Assembly: GCA_001515955.1 (NCBI GenBank)
Contig: LOES01000007.1
Coordinates: 1 to 7,894, forward strand
Length of the DNA: 7,894 bases
Reading direction: 5' to 3'
From: Clostridia bacterium BRH_c25
GTDB taxonomy: Bacteria > Bacillota_A > Clostridia > Lutisporales > Lutisporaceae
Positions 1-6,542 of this stretch are shown one piece after another. Position 1 is the first letter of the stretch. Each line of letters begins with the position of its first letter. The notes beneath the pieces were generated by a model. The model did not search any database and was not told the origin of the DNA. It saw only the letters and a list, made by a program, of their open reading frames with translations. The position numbers were made by a program, and so were the translations under genes.

Positions 1-579
1 CACCTTTTCAGTGAAGGTACCGTCCGTCCTGCCAGGGTATCCCCTGTTGAGATTCCTCGTCTCGCTGCCTGAAAGCTTCTGCCCTGATGCAGCGTGAATG
101 TATACCTCGGGGTCAGGCCATTGATGAATCGGGTTTGTTGCCCTTGAGCCATATCTGAACCATCTTTCCCCAAAGGGGGTTTTTATTGTAAACCGCTGTG
201 GAGCACCTTCCTGCGGATCATTGTGTGTAAAACCGCTTCTGTTGGCTCTTGGTATTACATATAGGGTGCCTTTATCAAGCACCGCATTTTCAATAAGCAT
301 CACTGCTGTAAGCAGGCCTGATGGTTCATTGGGGTGTGTACCTCCAAGCACCAGCATGCTGCCCCCCGGCCGGCTGCCTTTTATTACATATATTTCGGTA
401 TCTCCCATGGTTCCTTCCAGTTGTCCGAAGTAGTCGCTTAACAGTTTTACCTCAGTTACTCCCGGGCCCTTGATTATAGGCTCCTCTTTCCGCATTTGGA
501 GGAATGAGTCCGCTGCTGTCACAATACAGGCCATGGAGATAAAGAGAAGCACTGCTGCCGTTATCCTGTTTCCTTTCAT
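1..579 (-). CDS. Exported succinylglutamate desuccinylase/aspartoacylase-family zinc hydrolase (partial, 3' end outside window)
   Basis: The first 193 residues are visible and the frame runs off the window edge. Residues 6-26 form a hydrophobic segment after a short basic N-terminus (MKGNR), so the protein is probably exported or membrane-anchored. The motif GGTHPNEP (79-86) supplies the first two zinc ligands of the AstE/ASPA branch of the M14 metallopeptidase-like fold, H82 and E85. RNLNRGYPG (175-183) matches the family's substrate-binding Asn-Arg pair (N178, R179). The third zinc ligand and the catalytic Glu should lie beyond the edge. Family members hydrolyse N-acyl amino acids such as N-succinylglutamate or N-acetylaspartate, normally in the cytoplasm, so an N-terminal export segment is unusual. 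I chose the ATG at 579 because GGTGGAGGG sits 6 nt before it; the ATG at 585 directly abuts that site. The gene starts 15 nt after the small membrane-protein gene. The family call is solid; the substrate is unknown. Confidence 0.85.
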   Translation of the reverse strand, partial: MKGNRITAAVLLFISMACIVTAADSFLQMRKEEPIIKGPGVTEVKLLSDYFGQLEGTMGDTEIYVIKGSRPGGSMLVLGGTHPNEPSGLLTAVMLIENAVLDKGTLYVIPRANRSGFTHNDPQEGAPQRFTIKTPFGERWFRYGSRATNPIHQWPDPEVYIHAASGQKLSGSETRNLNRGYPGRTDGTFTEKV

Positions 580-594
580 TATCATCCCTCCACC

Positions 595-738
595 CTATTT
601 AATCATCAATATTCTAAGAACCAGTGGAATCACTACAAGAGCTGCATTCATCTGCTTCTTGAATTCCTTTTCCTTAAAAAGATTTATTATTGTAAAAACC
701 AATACCAGAAGGGCAATTATCCTATATACAAGTGTCAA
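595..738 (-). CDS. Small (47 aa) hydrophobic membrane protein in the permease operon
   Basis: A short gene with a TTG start reads MTLVYRIIALLVLVFTIINL, then a charged stretch (FKEKEFKKQ), then a second hydrophobic segment (NAALVVIPLVLRILMI), and ends in a lysine. This predicts a two-helix hairpin with a basic hinge, or one helix plus an amphipathic tail. GAGAGGTG lies about 6 nt before the TTG, a workable ribosome binding site. The gene begins 44 nt after the DctM-like permease and stops 15 nt before the hydrolase gene, so it is very likely cotranscribed with both. I do not recognise a family. It sits where extra subunits of a transporter often lie, and it is far smaller than a TRAP DctQ subunit (about 150-170 aa, four helices). 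The clean Shine-Dalgarno site, the operon packing and the sensible membrane topology argue that it is real. The function is unknown. Confidence 0.6.
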   Translation of the reverse strand: MTLVYRIIALLVLVFTIINLFKEKEFKKQMNAALVVIPLVLRILMIK

Positions 739-782
739 TGTATACACCTCTCTCTATAAAGAATAAGCACAGGCTGCCGGAC

Positions 783-2054
783 TTAAAAAATAACGGCTGC
801 CAAAGACTTTGAGAAAATGATGAACAATAATGCATAAATAATAAGTATGACAGAGGGTATTATGCACTTTTTCAAAACCTTGGAGTAATCATCCAGACCA
901 ACGATCTGTGCTGCAAATATACCGGCAAGAGCTGTAGGGGGCATCATATCCCCCAGGCTTGCTATCAGAGATAGGGCTGAGGCTGTGATTATCTGATCCT
1001 TCCCCAAAAGTGCAAGAAGGAATGGAACCCCCAGCACAGATGAAGCACCAAAGGAGGATACAGCTCCGAACAATGGCACAGTAATGGCAATACCCAGATA
1101 GAGCAGTACAGGAGGAAGGCTCAGGCTGTTAACAACGATAAATCCTCTTACACCCGTCAGTGTCATCACCTGTATGAACATTCCCACTCCCATTAATATT
1201 CCAAGTACAGGAAGAGCGCTGTTTATAGCCGCTTTGACGGTTTCATAGACATTGATTCTCTTACCGCAGGAAAGACCGATCAGGCTTCCTGTAATAAATA
1301 TCAGAGGCATTCCCCATCCGAAGGTTTTGGGAAGCAGCTTGCTCAGTACCATTAGGAGTAAAACCGCAAGCACAGGAAAATATATTTTTATTCCATACAG
1401 CTTGGCAGTCTGGAAGTCTATTTTCTCTTTCAGTACTTCATAATCCAAGTTCTTTGCATACTTAAGGCCAAAATATAATACTGTAAACACAGCAAGGGGC
1501 AAGGTCAGAAGCAGCAGAGGTATTTCAAAGCCCACATAAGGCATATCAATGCCTCCGCCTATAATCATCGCCGGAATATTAACAGGAGGTGCTATCATCC
1601 CAAGCAGTCCTCCCATGGCTATAATGGAAGCGGTTTCTACCATCGGTATTCCCATGAGCATAAGAATGGGAGCAACTATACTTCCTGCTGTAAGCACCGA
1701 TGCTGTTGAAGATCCGGTTATCATTCCCGGAAACATAATAATAAACATGAGAAAAATCAACAGCAATGCCGGCCTTTTATGATATCTCCTGATAATAACC
1801 GAGCTCAGTGCATCCAGAGTCCCAATCTCTTGAATAACCTTCATAAATATCATTGCACATGCTATTACGAGTATTGTATCCAGATATCCGAAGGTACCTT
1901 CCACCAGATGCCTTATCGGGATACCTTTCCCCCCGGCAAGTGTCCCCGCCACTGCTGAAGCAACCATTGAAACGCTTACAGGCAGCTTGAAGGCGAAGCA
2001 TCCTGCAAAGAAAACTCCCAGCATTGCAACAAATAATATTAGTTCAAAATCCAA
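783..2054 (-). CDS. TRAP-type DctM-like large permease subunit
   Basis: This 423-residue integral membrane protein has about 12 hydrophobic segments across its whole length, the usual size for the DctM subunit of TRAP transporters (about 425 aa, ion transporter superfamily). The pseudo-symmetric halves show paired re-entrant motifs: TGSST (113-117) with APPVNIPA (155-162) in the first half, and SSFGASS (333-339) with MPPTALAG (371-378) in the second. In the family these Ser/Gly- and Pro-Pro-rich hairpins form the sodium and substrate sites. The start is TTG at 2054, with GGAGGAGGG six nt upstream. TRAP systems normally need a periplasmic or lipoprotein binding protein (DctP) and a four-helix DctQ subunit; neither is recognisable in this window. 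Instead the permease lies between an unusual lipoprotein gene and a 47-aa membrane-protein gene. The substrate is probably a small organic anion, by family knowledge only. A related ion-transporter subfamily is the main alternative. Confidence 0.85.
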   Translation of the reverse strand: MDFELILFVAMLGVFFAGCFAFKLPVSVSMVASAVAGTLAGGKGIPIRHLVEGTFGYLDTILVIACAMIFMKVIQEIGTLDALSSVIIRRYHKRPALLLIFLMFIIMFPGMITGSSTASVLTAGSIVAPILMLMGIPMVETASIIAMGGLLGMIAPPVNIPAMIIGGGIDMPYVGFEIPLLLLTLPLAVFTVLYFGLKYAKNLDYEVLKEKIDFQTAKLYGIKIYFPVLAVLLLMVLSKLLPKTFGWGMPLIFITGSLIGLSCGKRINVYETVKAAINSALPVLGILMGVGMFIQVMTLTGVRGFIVVNSLSLPPVLLYLGIAITVPLFGAVSSFGASSVLGVPFLLALLGKDQIITASALSLIASLGDMMPPTALAGIFAAQIVGLDDYSKVLKKCIIPSVILIIYALLFIIFSKSLAAVIF

Positions 2055-2089
2055 AAATGTCCCTCCTCCGTAAATTACTGAGGTGAATA

Positions 2090-2129
2090 AATGTTATAAA
2101 TGGGAGTGCATACTCCCATTTATAACATT
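2090..2129 (-). promoter_or_regulatory. Perfect 18-bp intergenic hairpin between lipoprotein and permease genes
   Basis: An 18-nt arm, AATGTTATAAATGGGAGT, is followed by a 4-nt loop and its exact reverse complement. The hairpin begins 8 nt after the lipoprotein stop codon and ends about 20 nt before the ribosome binding site of the permease. In the transcribed direction it is followed by UAUUCACC, not a uridine run, so it is not a textbook intrinsic terminator. Stable hairpins placed after binding-protein genes are known to protect the upstream message from 3' exonucleases and to lower expression of the following membrane-protein gene. That role, or partial termination, fits here, but it is inferred. 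Confidence 0.8.
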
Positions 2130-2137
2130 CTTCTGAT

Positions 2138-2956
2138 TTATTTAAATGCTGCCTTAAGGGGATCAACTACAGCTGTTATCTTTTCTACCGTGTCCATAGG
2201 CACGCCCTTTGCAAGCTTTTCGAAGAATCCATCCTTGTTCCCGTCTTTAACAACTATAATATAGTCGGAGTAAGGAACAACCTCATTGATGAACTTGTCT
2301 GAAAGCTCTCCTCTTCTTGCTTCACCGCCTACATGCACGCTTATAATGACCATATTTTGCTCTTTGGCTTTTTTCACTATCTCTGCTGCTCTGACAAGCT
2401 CATCTTCAGCTTTTATTCCTGCAGCTCCGAGGCCTTTAGAGCTTCCGCCCACTGCTAATACAAGGGTCTTGCCACTGATTCCATCAGCTTCCACTATGGA
2501 ATTAAAGTCAAATTTTATATCTGCTCTGGTAAGCAGGGTTTTTACCATTTGCACATCCGCACTCTGTCCAATAGAGGTCAGATATGCCGGCTGCTCTGCA
2601 ATAGGAGCAGCCAAGACACCCTTGAAGCTGCTTTCTTGTGCTGCAGGAGCGGCTGTTGGCTCAGCTGCTGCTGGAGTTGGGGCTGCTGTGGCACTTTCCG
2701 CAGCTGCTTCTTGTACCGGTGAAGGCGCAGGCGCAGCTTCCTCAGGGGTAGGGGTAGGTGCAGGAGCCTCTGCTTCCGGCTCAGCAGCGGGTGCCGGTGT
2801 ACTTTGAGCCGGTGCACCGGCTGTTGGAGCAGGTGTACTTTGTTCTGTAGCTGCCAGAGCAGCTTCAGGGGTTTTTGTACTACAGGATACAAGTGCAGCG
2901 CATAGTACTATGATAAGTATTGCTGATACTGCCTTATTTGCTTTATTCAACTGCAT
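2138..2956 (-). CDS. Surface lipoprotein with Ala/Pro-rich stalk and DUF6305-like C-terminal domain
   Basis: This 272-residue protein has a type II signal peptide: a basic N-terminus, a hydrophobic core (10-23) and lipobox LVSC, with C25 as the lipidation site. Residues 28-108 are a low-complexity stalk of Ala, Pro, Thr and Glu, including a tandem 12-residue repeat (QSTPAP at 39 and again at 51). The C-terminal domain (about 111-272) is compact and alpha/beta in character. It has SIGQSADVQMVK (128-139), a hydrophobic strand followed by GGSSKGLGAAG, IISVHVGGEARRG, and a final DYIIVVKDGNKDGFF with a terminal helix. From memory this resembles DUF6305, whose role is not established; I could not check it. 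The start ATG is 6 nt after GAAAGGGTGA and 30 nt after the gamma-glutamyltransferase stop. Its place before a TRAP permease that has no binding protein suggests a substrate-capture role, which is inference. Confidence 0.8.
   Translation of the reverse strand: MQLNKANKAVSAILIIVLCAALVSCSTKTPEAALAATEQSTPAPTAGAPAQSTPAPAAEPEAEAPAPTPTPEEAAPAPSPVQEAAAESATAAPTPAAAEPTAAPAAQESSFKGVLAAPIAEQPAYLTSIGQSADVQMVKTLLTRADIKFDFNSIVEADGISGKTLVLAVGGSSKGLGAAGIKAEDELVRAAEIVKKAKEQNMVIISVHVGGEARRGELSDKFINEVVPYSDYIIVVKDGNKDGFFEKLAKGVPMDTVEKITAVVDPLKAAFK
2771..2842 (-). repeat. Tandem 12-codon repeat in the lipoprotein stalk
   Basis: Two adjacent in-frame units encode QSTPAPTAGAPA (residues 39-50) and QSTPAPAAEPEA (51-62). 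The DNA match is clearest in the 11-mer GGTGTACTTTG (plus strand) at 2796-2806 and 2832-2842, exactly 36 nt apart. The repeat lies in the low-complexity linker between the lipid anchor and the folded domain. Such stalks commonly vary in length between strains by slippage or unequal recombination. Confidence 0.6.
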
Positions 2957-2986
2957 TTAATATTCACCCTTTCAATCTTGCAGTAA

Positions 2987-4702
2987 TTAGAAGCCTGCTG
3001 CCTGACCGTCTCTTCTCGGGTCAGCACCGCCGTGGAGTGTCTTTGAAGCATAATCCATAAGAACAGCATGAACTCCACCGAAGTATGGATCATAATCATT
3101 TCTAAGCTCAACCTGATGTCCTTTTGCTTTAAGATCCTCATAGCTCTTTATGGATACCCTTCCTTCCAGCTTGACCGTGCCCGACTGCATGCTGAATATC
3201 CTTGGAGCCATTATAGCCTGCTGTATATTCATACCGTGGTCAATAACGTTGCTTATAGTTTGGGCAACTGTAGTTATTATTCTGGTCGCCCCGGGAGAAC
3301 CAAGTGTCATAAACGGCCTTCCCTGAGGATCAAGAACAAGGGTAGGACTCATACTGCTCAGAGGTCTCTTGCCCGGCTCTATGGAATTTGCTGAGCCTGG
3401 TTTCAATACGAAATCATCCATATGGTTGTTCATTATTATCCCTGTCCCTGGAATCGTAACCCCTGAGCCAAAGAAATAGTTTATTGACTTTGTTACAGTT
3501 ACCATATTGCCGAATTTATCCATTACCGACAGGCTTGTTGTGCTTCCGCTTTCATATCTCCAGGCATCTCCTGCCTCTACTGCTTCTGCAGGCTTGGTCA
3601 TATCAATCTTGTTAAAGAGCTCTTTAGCATAGTCCTTTGATGCGAGGCCTTTAAGGGGAACCTTTACAAAGCCTGTGTCAGCCATATATTTTGACCTGTC
3701 TGCAAACATAAGCTTCATTGCCTCAGTCCATGCATGCCATGTATCTGTTGTATTGTCACCCATAGTTTTAAGGTCATAGTTTTCCATAATATTGAGAAGC
3801 TCAATTATATGGGTTCCTCCTGAGCTTGCAGGTGGAGTTGAAATAATCTTATAACCCCTGTATGTACCTTCAACAGGTTCCCTTATCTCTACCTTATAGT
3901 TTTTGAAGTCCTCAACTGTAAGTATGCCGCCCTGCTTTTGTACTTCAAGAGCTATTTTTTTAGCAAGCTCTCCATTGTAAAACGCATCCTTGCCGCCTTT
4001 TTGTATAAGCTTTAAAGAGTTTGCCAGATCATTATTTACTATTGTATCCCCTACCTCATATGGGAGGCCGTCTTTAAGATACAAATCACTTGTTGCTTCA
4101 AACCTGCTGATTTTGTCAAATTCATCCTTTATTATCTGTGAAAGATTCACTGTCACCGGTATACCCTTTTCTGCCAGGTCTATTGCCGGTTGTATTATCT
4201 GAGTCCTGTTCATGGTTCCGTAGTTCTCAAGAGCTGTCAGTAAGCCGGCTACTTCTCCCGGCACACCGGAAGCCTTTCCCCCTATGATATTTTCCTGGTT
4301 GATTACCGCCTTGCCTTCAGCATCATATTTAAACATATCTGCTGTAGAGTACTTCGGTGCAGTCTCTCTGAAGTCGATAACCACTGACTTGCCGGTATTT
4401 GCCATTCTGATTATCATGAAGCCGCCTCCGCCAAGTCCGGAAGCATTGGGCTCAAGCACCCCAAGGGCAAAGCCTGTTGCAACTGCTGCGTCAACAGCAT
4501 TGCCGCCCTTCTTGAGTATCTCTATTCCCACCTGTGATGCTTCAGGCTTTGCAGCTGCCACAATCCCATTCTCCGCTTCCACATCCCTTGAATATAGATT
4601 CAGTGGATTGCCTGCGGATACGACCCCTGTAAACATAATGCTGATGACCAGTATTAATGATACCAGTATTGAGATTTTCCTTAAAGCTCTTTTCTTCTCC
4701 AT
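2987..4702 (-). CDS. ggt: Secreted gamma-glutamyltransferase (gamma-glutamyl hydrolase/transpeptidase)
   Basis: This 571-residue Ntn-hydrolase precursor is a normal length for the family. A signal peptide spans residues 1-30 and ends in VSA. Self-cleavage before T388 (GSTTSLSV) would give a large subunit of about 31-387 and a small subunit of 388-571, with T388 as nucleophile. Glutamate-site residues are present: R112 (DFRETAP), N408, D430 (NNHMDD), and S449/S450 (PLSSMSPT). The oxyanion loop is GSPGA (468-472), with Ala where Escherichia coli has a second Gly. The spacing from D430 to S449 is 10 residues shorter than in the E. coli enzyme, so the lid loop is missing, as in Bacillus enzymes that accept larger gamma-glutamyl substrates. 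The C-terminus is the usual ADPRRDGQAAG. The start ATG follows AAGGAGG at good spacing. It is the first gene of the downstream operon, 30 nt before the lipoprotein gene. The enzyme would act outside the membrane; the physiological substrate (glutathione-like, gamma-glutamyl peptide or polymer) is unknown. Confidence 0.95.
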   Translation of the reverse strand: MEKKRALRKISILVSLILVISIMFTGVVSAGNPLNLYSRDVEAENGIVAAAKPEASQVGIEILKKGGNAVDAAVATGFALGVLEPNASGLGGGGFMIIRMANTGKSVVIDFRETAPKYSTADMFKYDAEGKAVINQENIIGGKASGVPGEVAGLLTALENYGTMNRTQIIQPAIDLAEKGIPVTVNLSQIIKDEFDKISRFEATSDLYLKDGLPYEVGDTIVNNDLANSLKLIQKGGKDAFYNGELAKKIALEVQKQGGILTVEDFKNYKVEIREPVEGTYRGYKIISTPPASSGGTHIIELLNIMENYDLKTMGDNTTDTWHAWTEAMKLMFADRSKYMADTGFVKVPLKGLASKDYAKELFNKIDMTKPAEAVEAGDAWRYESGSTTSLSVMDKFGNMVTVTKSINYFFGSGVTIPGTGIIMNNHMDDFVLKPGSANSIEPGKRPLSSMSPTLVLDPQGRPFMTLGSPGATRIITTVAQTISNVIDHGMNIQQAIMAPRIFSMQSGTVKLEGRVSIKSYEDLKAKGHQVELRNDYDPYFGGVHAVLMDYASKTLHGGADPRRDGQAAGF

Positions 4703-4841
4703 AGTGACCCTCCTTAAATTTATTAGCTGCTTTGAAAAGTGAATACCTTTTAGTTACATAAGATATTTCTTAATATTCTTAAATTTCTATATATATTCTT
4801 TTTCTCCTACTTTTTCTCATATTTCTCTTTGCATAGACCAA

Positions 4842-4880
4842 GGGACCGTTTCTTTCGGCAATAACGAACGAAACGGCCCC
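4842..4880 (-). terminator. Probable terminator hairpin downstream of the Cupin_5 gene
   Basis: Two 16-nt arms (4842-4857 and 4865-4880) flank a 7-nt loop. Read as minus-strand RNA, 15 of 16 positions pair, counting one G-U, with one G-A mismatch; on the plus strand one more pair is lost, so the minus direction fits better. The hairpin starts 21 nt after the stop of the Cupin_5 gene and lies upstream of the gamma-glutamyltransferase gene, where it would separate the two transcription units. The following sequence (UUGGUCUAUG) is a poor uridine tract, so termination may be incomplete, or the element may be an operator for the next operon. Confidence 0.55.
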
Positions 4881-4901
4881 CTGACATGTCATCAGCAGTA
4901 T

Positions 4902-5435
4902 TTATCTTGTGAATCCTTCCGGCATTCTTGTCTCATGTCCATTAACACTCAACCGTATAATATCCTCGGAACAGTCAGGATACTGCTTGATCAAGTCTTC
5001 AGGAACCGCTGCCTCAAAATCCGCTCCAGCAAATCCGGGTGCCATAGTACAGCCGAACAAAGCATACCTTCCCCCTGGAACAAGGAATCCTCCCTGCCAG
5101 GTCTTTGCAGGCACAACAAACTGAACCCTCTGGCCCTTTAGCGGATCACATCCCATAAGTATTTCCTCCCTTGAACCATCGGGATAAAGTAAAATCAATT
5201 TAAACGGGTCTCCACCGTATACATGCCAGATTTCATCGTAGGGTAAACGATGAAAACAGGATACGCTTAACGGATTTTCAGAATACAAACCAATCATGGC
5301 TGTCCCTGCAGGTGTTCCTTTATCAGTCTCCATTGCAGAACAGTACGTATTTTTGAATAAAGTTCCTTCAACGGGCAATCTCTCAAACTGATAGTGCTGA
5401 ATGATTTTTTCTGTGTCCGGATGTATTTTCTCCAT
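4902..5435 (-). CDS. Cupin_5 (DUF985) family protein
   Basis: This 177-residue protein has the length and motif order of the DUF985/Cupin_5 family: EGTLFKNTY (23-31), FHRLPYDEIWHVYGGDP (61-77), the Gln of VQFVVPA (104-110), TWQGGFLVPGG (112-122), GCTMAPGF (128-135), DFE (139-141) and a closing YPD. The His, Glu and Gln residues in these motifs line the small-molecule pocket of the beta-barrel. The family's reaction is not established; some homologues bind nucleotide or sugar derivatives. It should be cytoplasmic. The ATG at 5435 is preceded by AAGGAGG at 6 nt. It lies 53 nt inside the end of the upstream oxidoreductase gene in a different frame, and the early motif beginning at HPDTEKII needs this start. 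It is the last gene of the upstream block, and a hairpin follows its stop. Confidence 0.85.
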   Translation of the reverse strand: MEKIHPDTEKIIQHYQFERLPVEGTLFKNTYCSAMETDKGTPAGTAMIGLYSENPLSVSCFHRLPYDEIWHVYGGDPFKLILLYPDGSREEILMGCDPLKGQRVQFVVPAKTWQGGFLVPGGRYALFGCTMAPGFAGADFEAAVPEDLIKQYPDCSEDIIRLSVNGHETRMPEGFTR

Positions 5436-6516
5436 AAAAATCCTCCTTTACCCTGACCCATGCCGAATTGTTATTGGCACTTTCAAATATGGCTGTACAT
5501 ATGGCTGAATTAATATATCCATCATAAAAAGTTGGATATAATGGGTTTTCTGACGGACTTCCATTTTCAATATCCCTGTATACCTCTTCAAAGTATGCTT
5601 TAAAGGTATTTGGGAAGCCGCCGCCAAATGCATTGATTTGTGTGTTTACTCCTCCGGATTTTTGACTATTGTTAAGATAATATGGATCCTCTGAATTCCA
5701 CCAGATGGATTTCCTTGTACCACTTACCTCAATGCTGATTCTATTGTTTCTTCCATGGGATACTTCCGATAGAAGAAGATTCCCTATTGCACCGTTGGAG
5801 AATCTTATGGAAATTACTGCCGCATCATCTGAGGTAACGGTAATTTTTTTTGAGTTTTCCTTTTCATCCTTGTACATTACCCCATCAGATACATATCTCT
5901 CAGGCGTAAACTTTCCATAGTTTGCCGATACCTCTTTGATTTCCAGACCGGTCCAAAAGCGGGCAAGGTCAATCCAATGGGAGCCGATTTCAGTAGTAGC
6001 GCGCATTTGCCCGGCAAGCTCAGGTCTATAACGCCAGGTATACGCATCAGGAAGTGCATGAAATTCTTGAAGGTAAGAACCATGAATAAGGCAAATGTCT
6101 CCAAACTCAGGAGAGGAAATAAGCTTTCTGGCTTTTTTACATGCATCATAAAAACGCACGTTAAAATTTACTGCACCAATTAAATTTTTTTTCTCCGCAA
6201 GAAGCATTAGTTCTTTTGCCTCATCAGGCTTCAGGCACATCGGCTTTTCACAAACTACATGCTTGCCTGCATTTAATGCAGCCTTAACTGCCTTATAATG
6301 AAGTGCCGGCGGAGTGCAAACATGCACACAGTCTATATTCCCGGCTAATGCCATAGCGAAGTCATCTCCGAAGCGTTCTGCTTTATACTGTTTCGCAAAT
6401 GCTTCAGCACTTTTAAAATTCACATTGACAACAGCTTCAATAGTATGTCCAAGCTCTTTTAAGACCTGTGCATGAACACCCGCTATAAAACCACTTCCAA
6501 TAATAGCTGTACGCAT
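5383..6516 (-). CDS. Gfo/Idh/MocA-family NAD(P)-dependent oxidoreductase
   Basis: This 377-residue protein carries an N-terminal Rossmann fold with GSGFIAG (7-13), the family CTPP (67-70) and CEKPM (89-93, catalytic-type K91), and the second-domain signature EIGSHWIDLARF (176-187) with H180 and D183. The C-terminal half (about 120-350) fits the substrate-binding alpha/beta domain. Enzymes of this family oxidise or reduce sugars, cyclitols and their derivatives; the substrate is not predictable here. I chose the ATG at 6516, which follows AAAGGGTGA at about 5 nt; an in-frame GTG at 6525 lies within that site. The gene begins 26 nt after the small cupin gene. The last 18 or so residues (after VKEDFYG) are encoded across the start of the next gene and look like a non-conserved tail, possibly from loss of an earlier stop. 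Confidence 0.92.
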   Translation of the reverse strand: MRTAIIGSGFIAGVHAQVLKELGHTIEAVVNVNFKSAEAFAKQYKAERFGDDFAMALAGNIDCVHVCTPPALHYKAVKAALNAGKHVVCEKPMCLKPDEAKELMLLAEKKNLIGAVNFNVRFYDACKKARKLISSPEFGDICLIHGSYLQEFHALPDAYTWRYRPELAGQMRATTEIGSHWIDLARFWTGLEIKEVSANYGKFTPERYVSDGVMYKDEKENSKKITVTSDDAAVISIRFSNGAIGNLLLSEVSHGRNNRISIEVSGTRKSIWWNSEDPYYLNNSQKSGGVNTQINAFGGGFPNTFKAYFEEVYRDIENGSPSENPLYPTFYDGYINSAICTAIFESANNNSAWVRVKEDFYGENTSGHRKNHSALSV

Positions 6517-6542
6517 AATTATCACCCTTTTGTATAAATTTG

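Noticed and set aside
2055..2089. Possible pairing of CCTC with the GAGG of the permease ribosome binding site
   Set aside because: Only four base pairs around an 11-nt loop; too weak to propose as a translational switch.
2286..2807. Long plus-strand open frame (173 codons) antisense to the lipoprotein gene
   Set aside because: It is the mirror of Ala/Pro-rich codons (GC-rich, few stops); the product is low-complexity Ala/Ser/Gly and no ribosome binding site is evident. The minus-strand frame has a lipobox and a folded domain.
4284..4742. Plus-strand open frame antisense to the start of the gamma-glutamyltransferase gene
   Set aside because: The minus-strand frame has the signal peptide and conserved enzyme motifs; the antisense product has no recognisable features.
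4703..4841. Promoter for the gamma-glutamyltransferase operon
   Set aside because: A promoter is expected here and the region is very AT-rich, but I found no -35/-10 pair convincing enough to place it.
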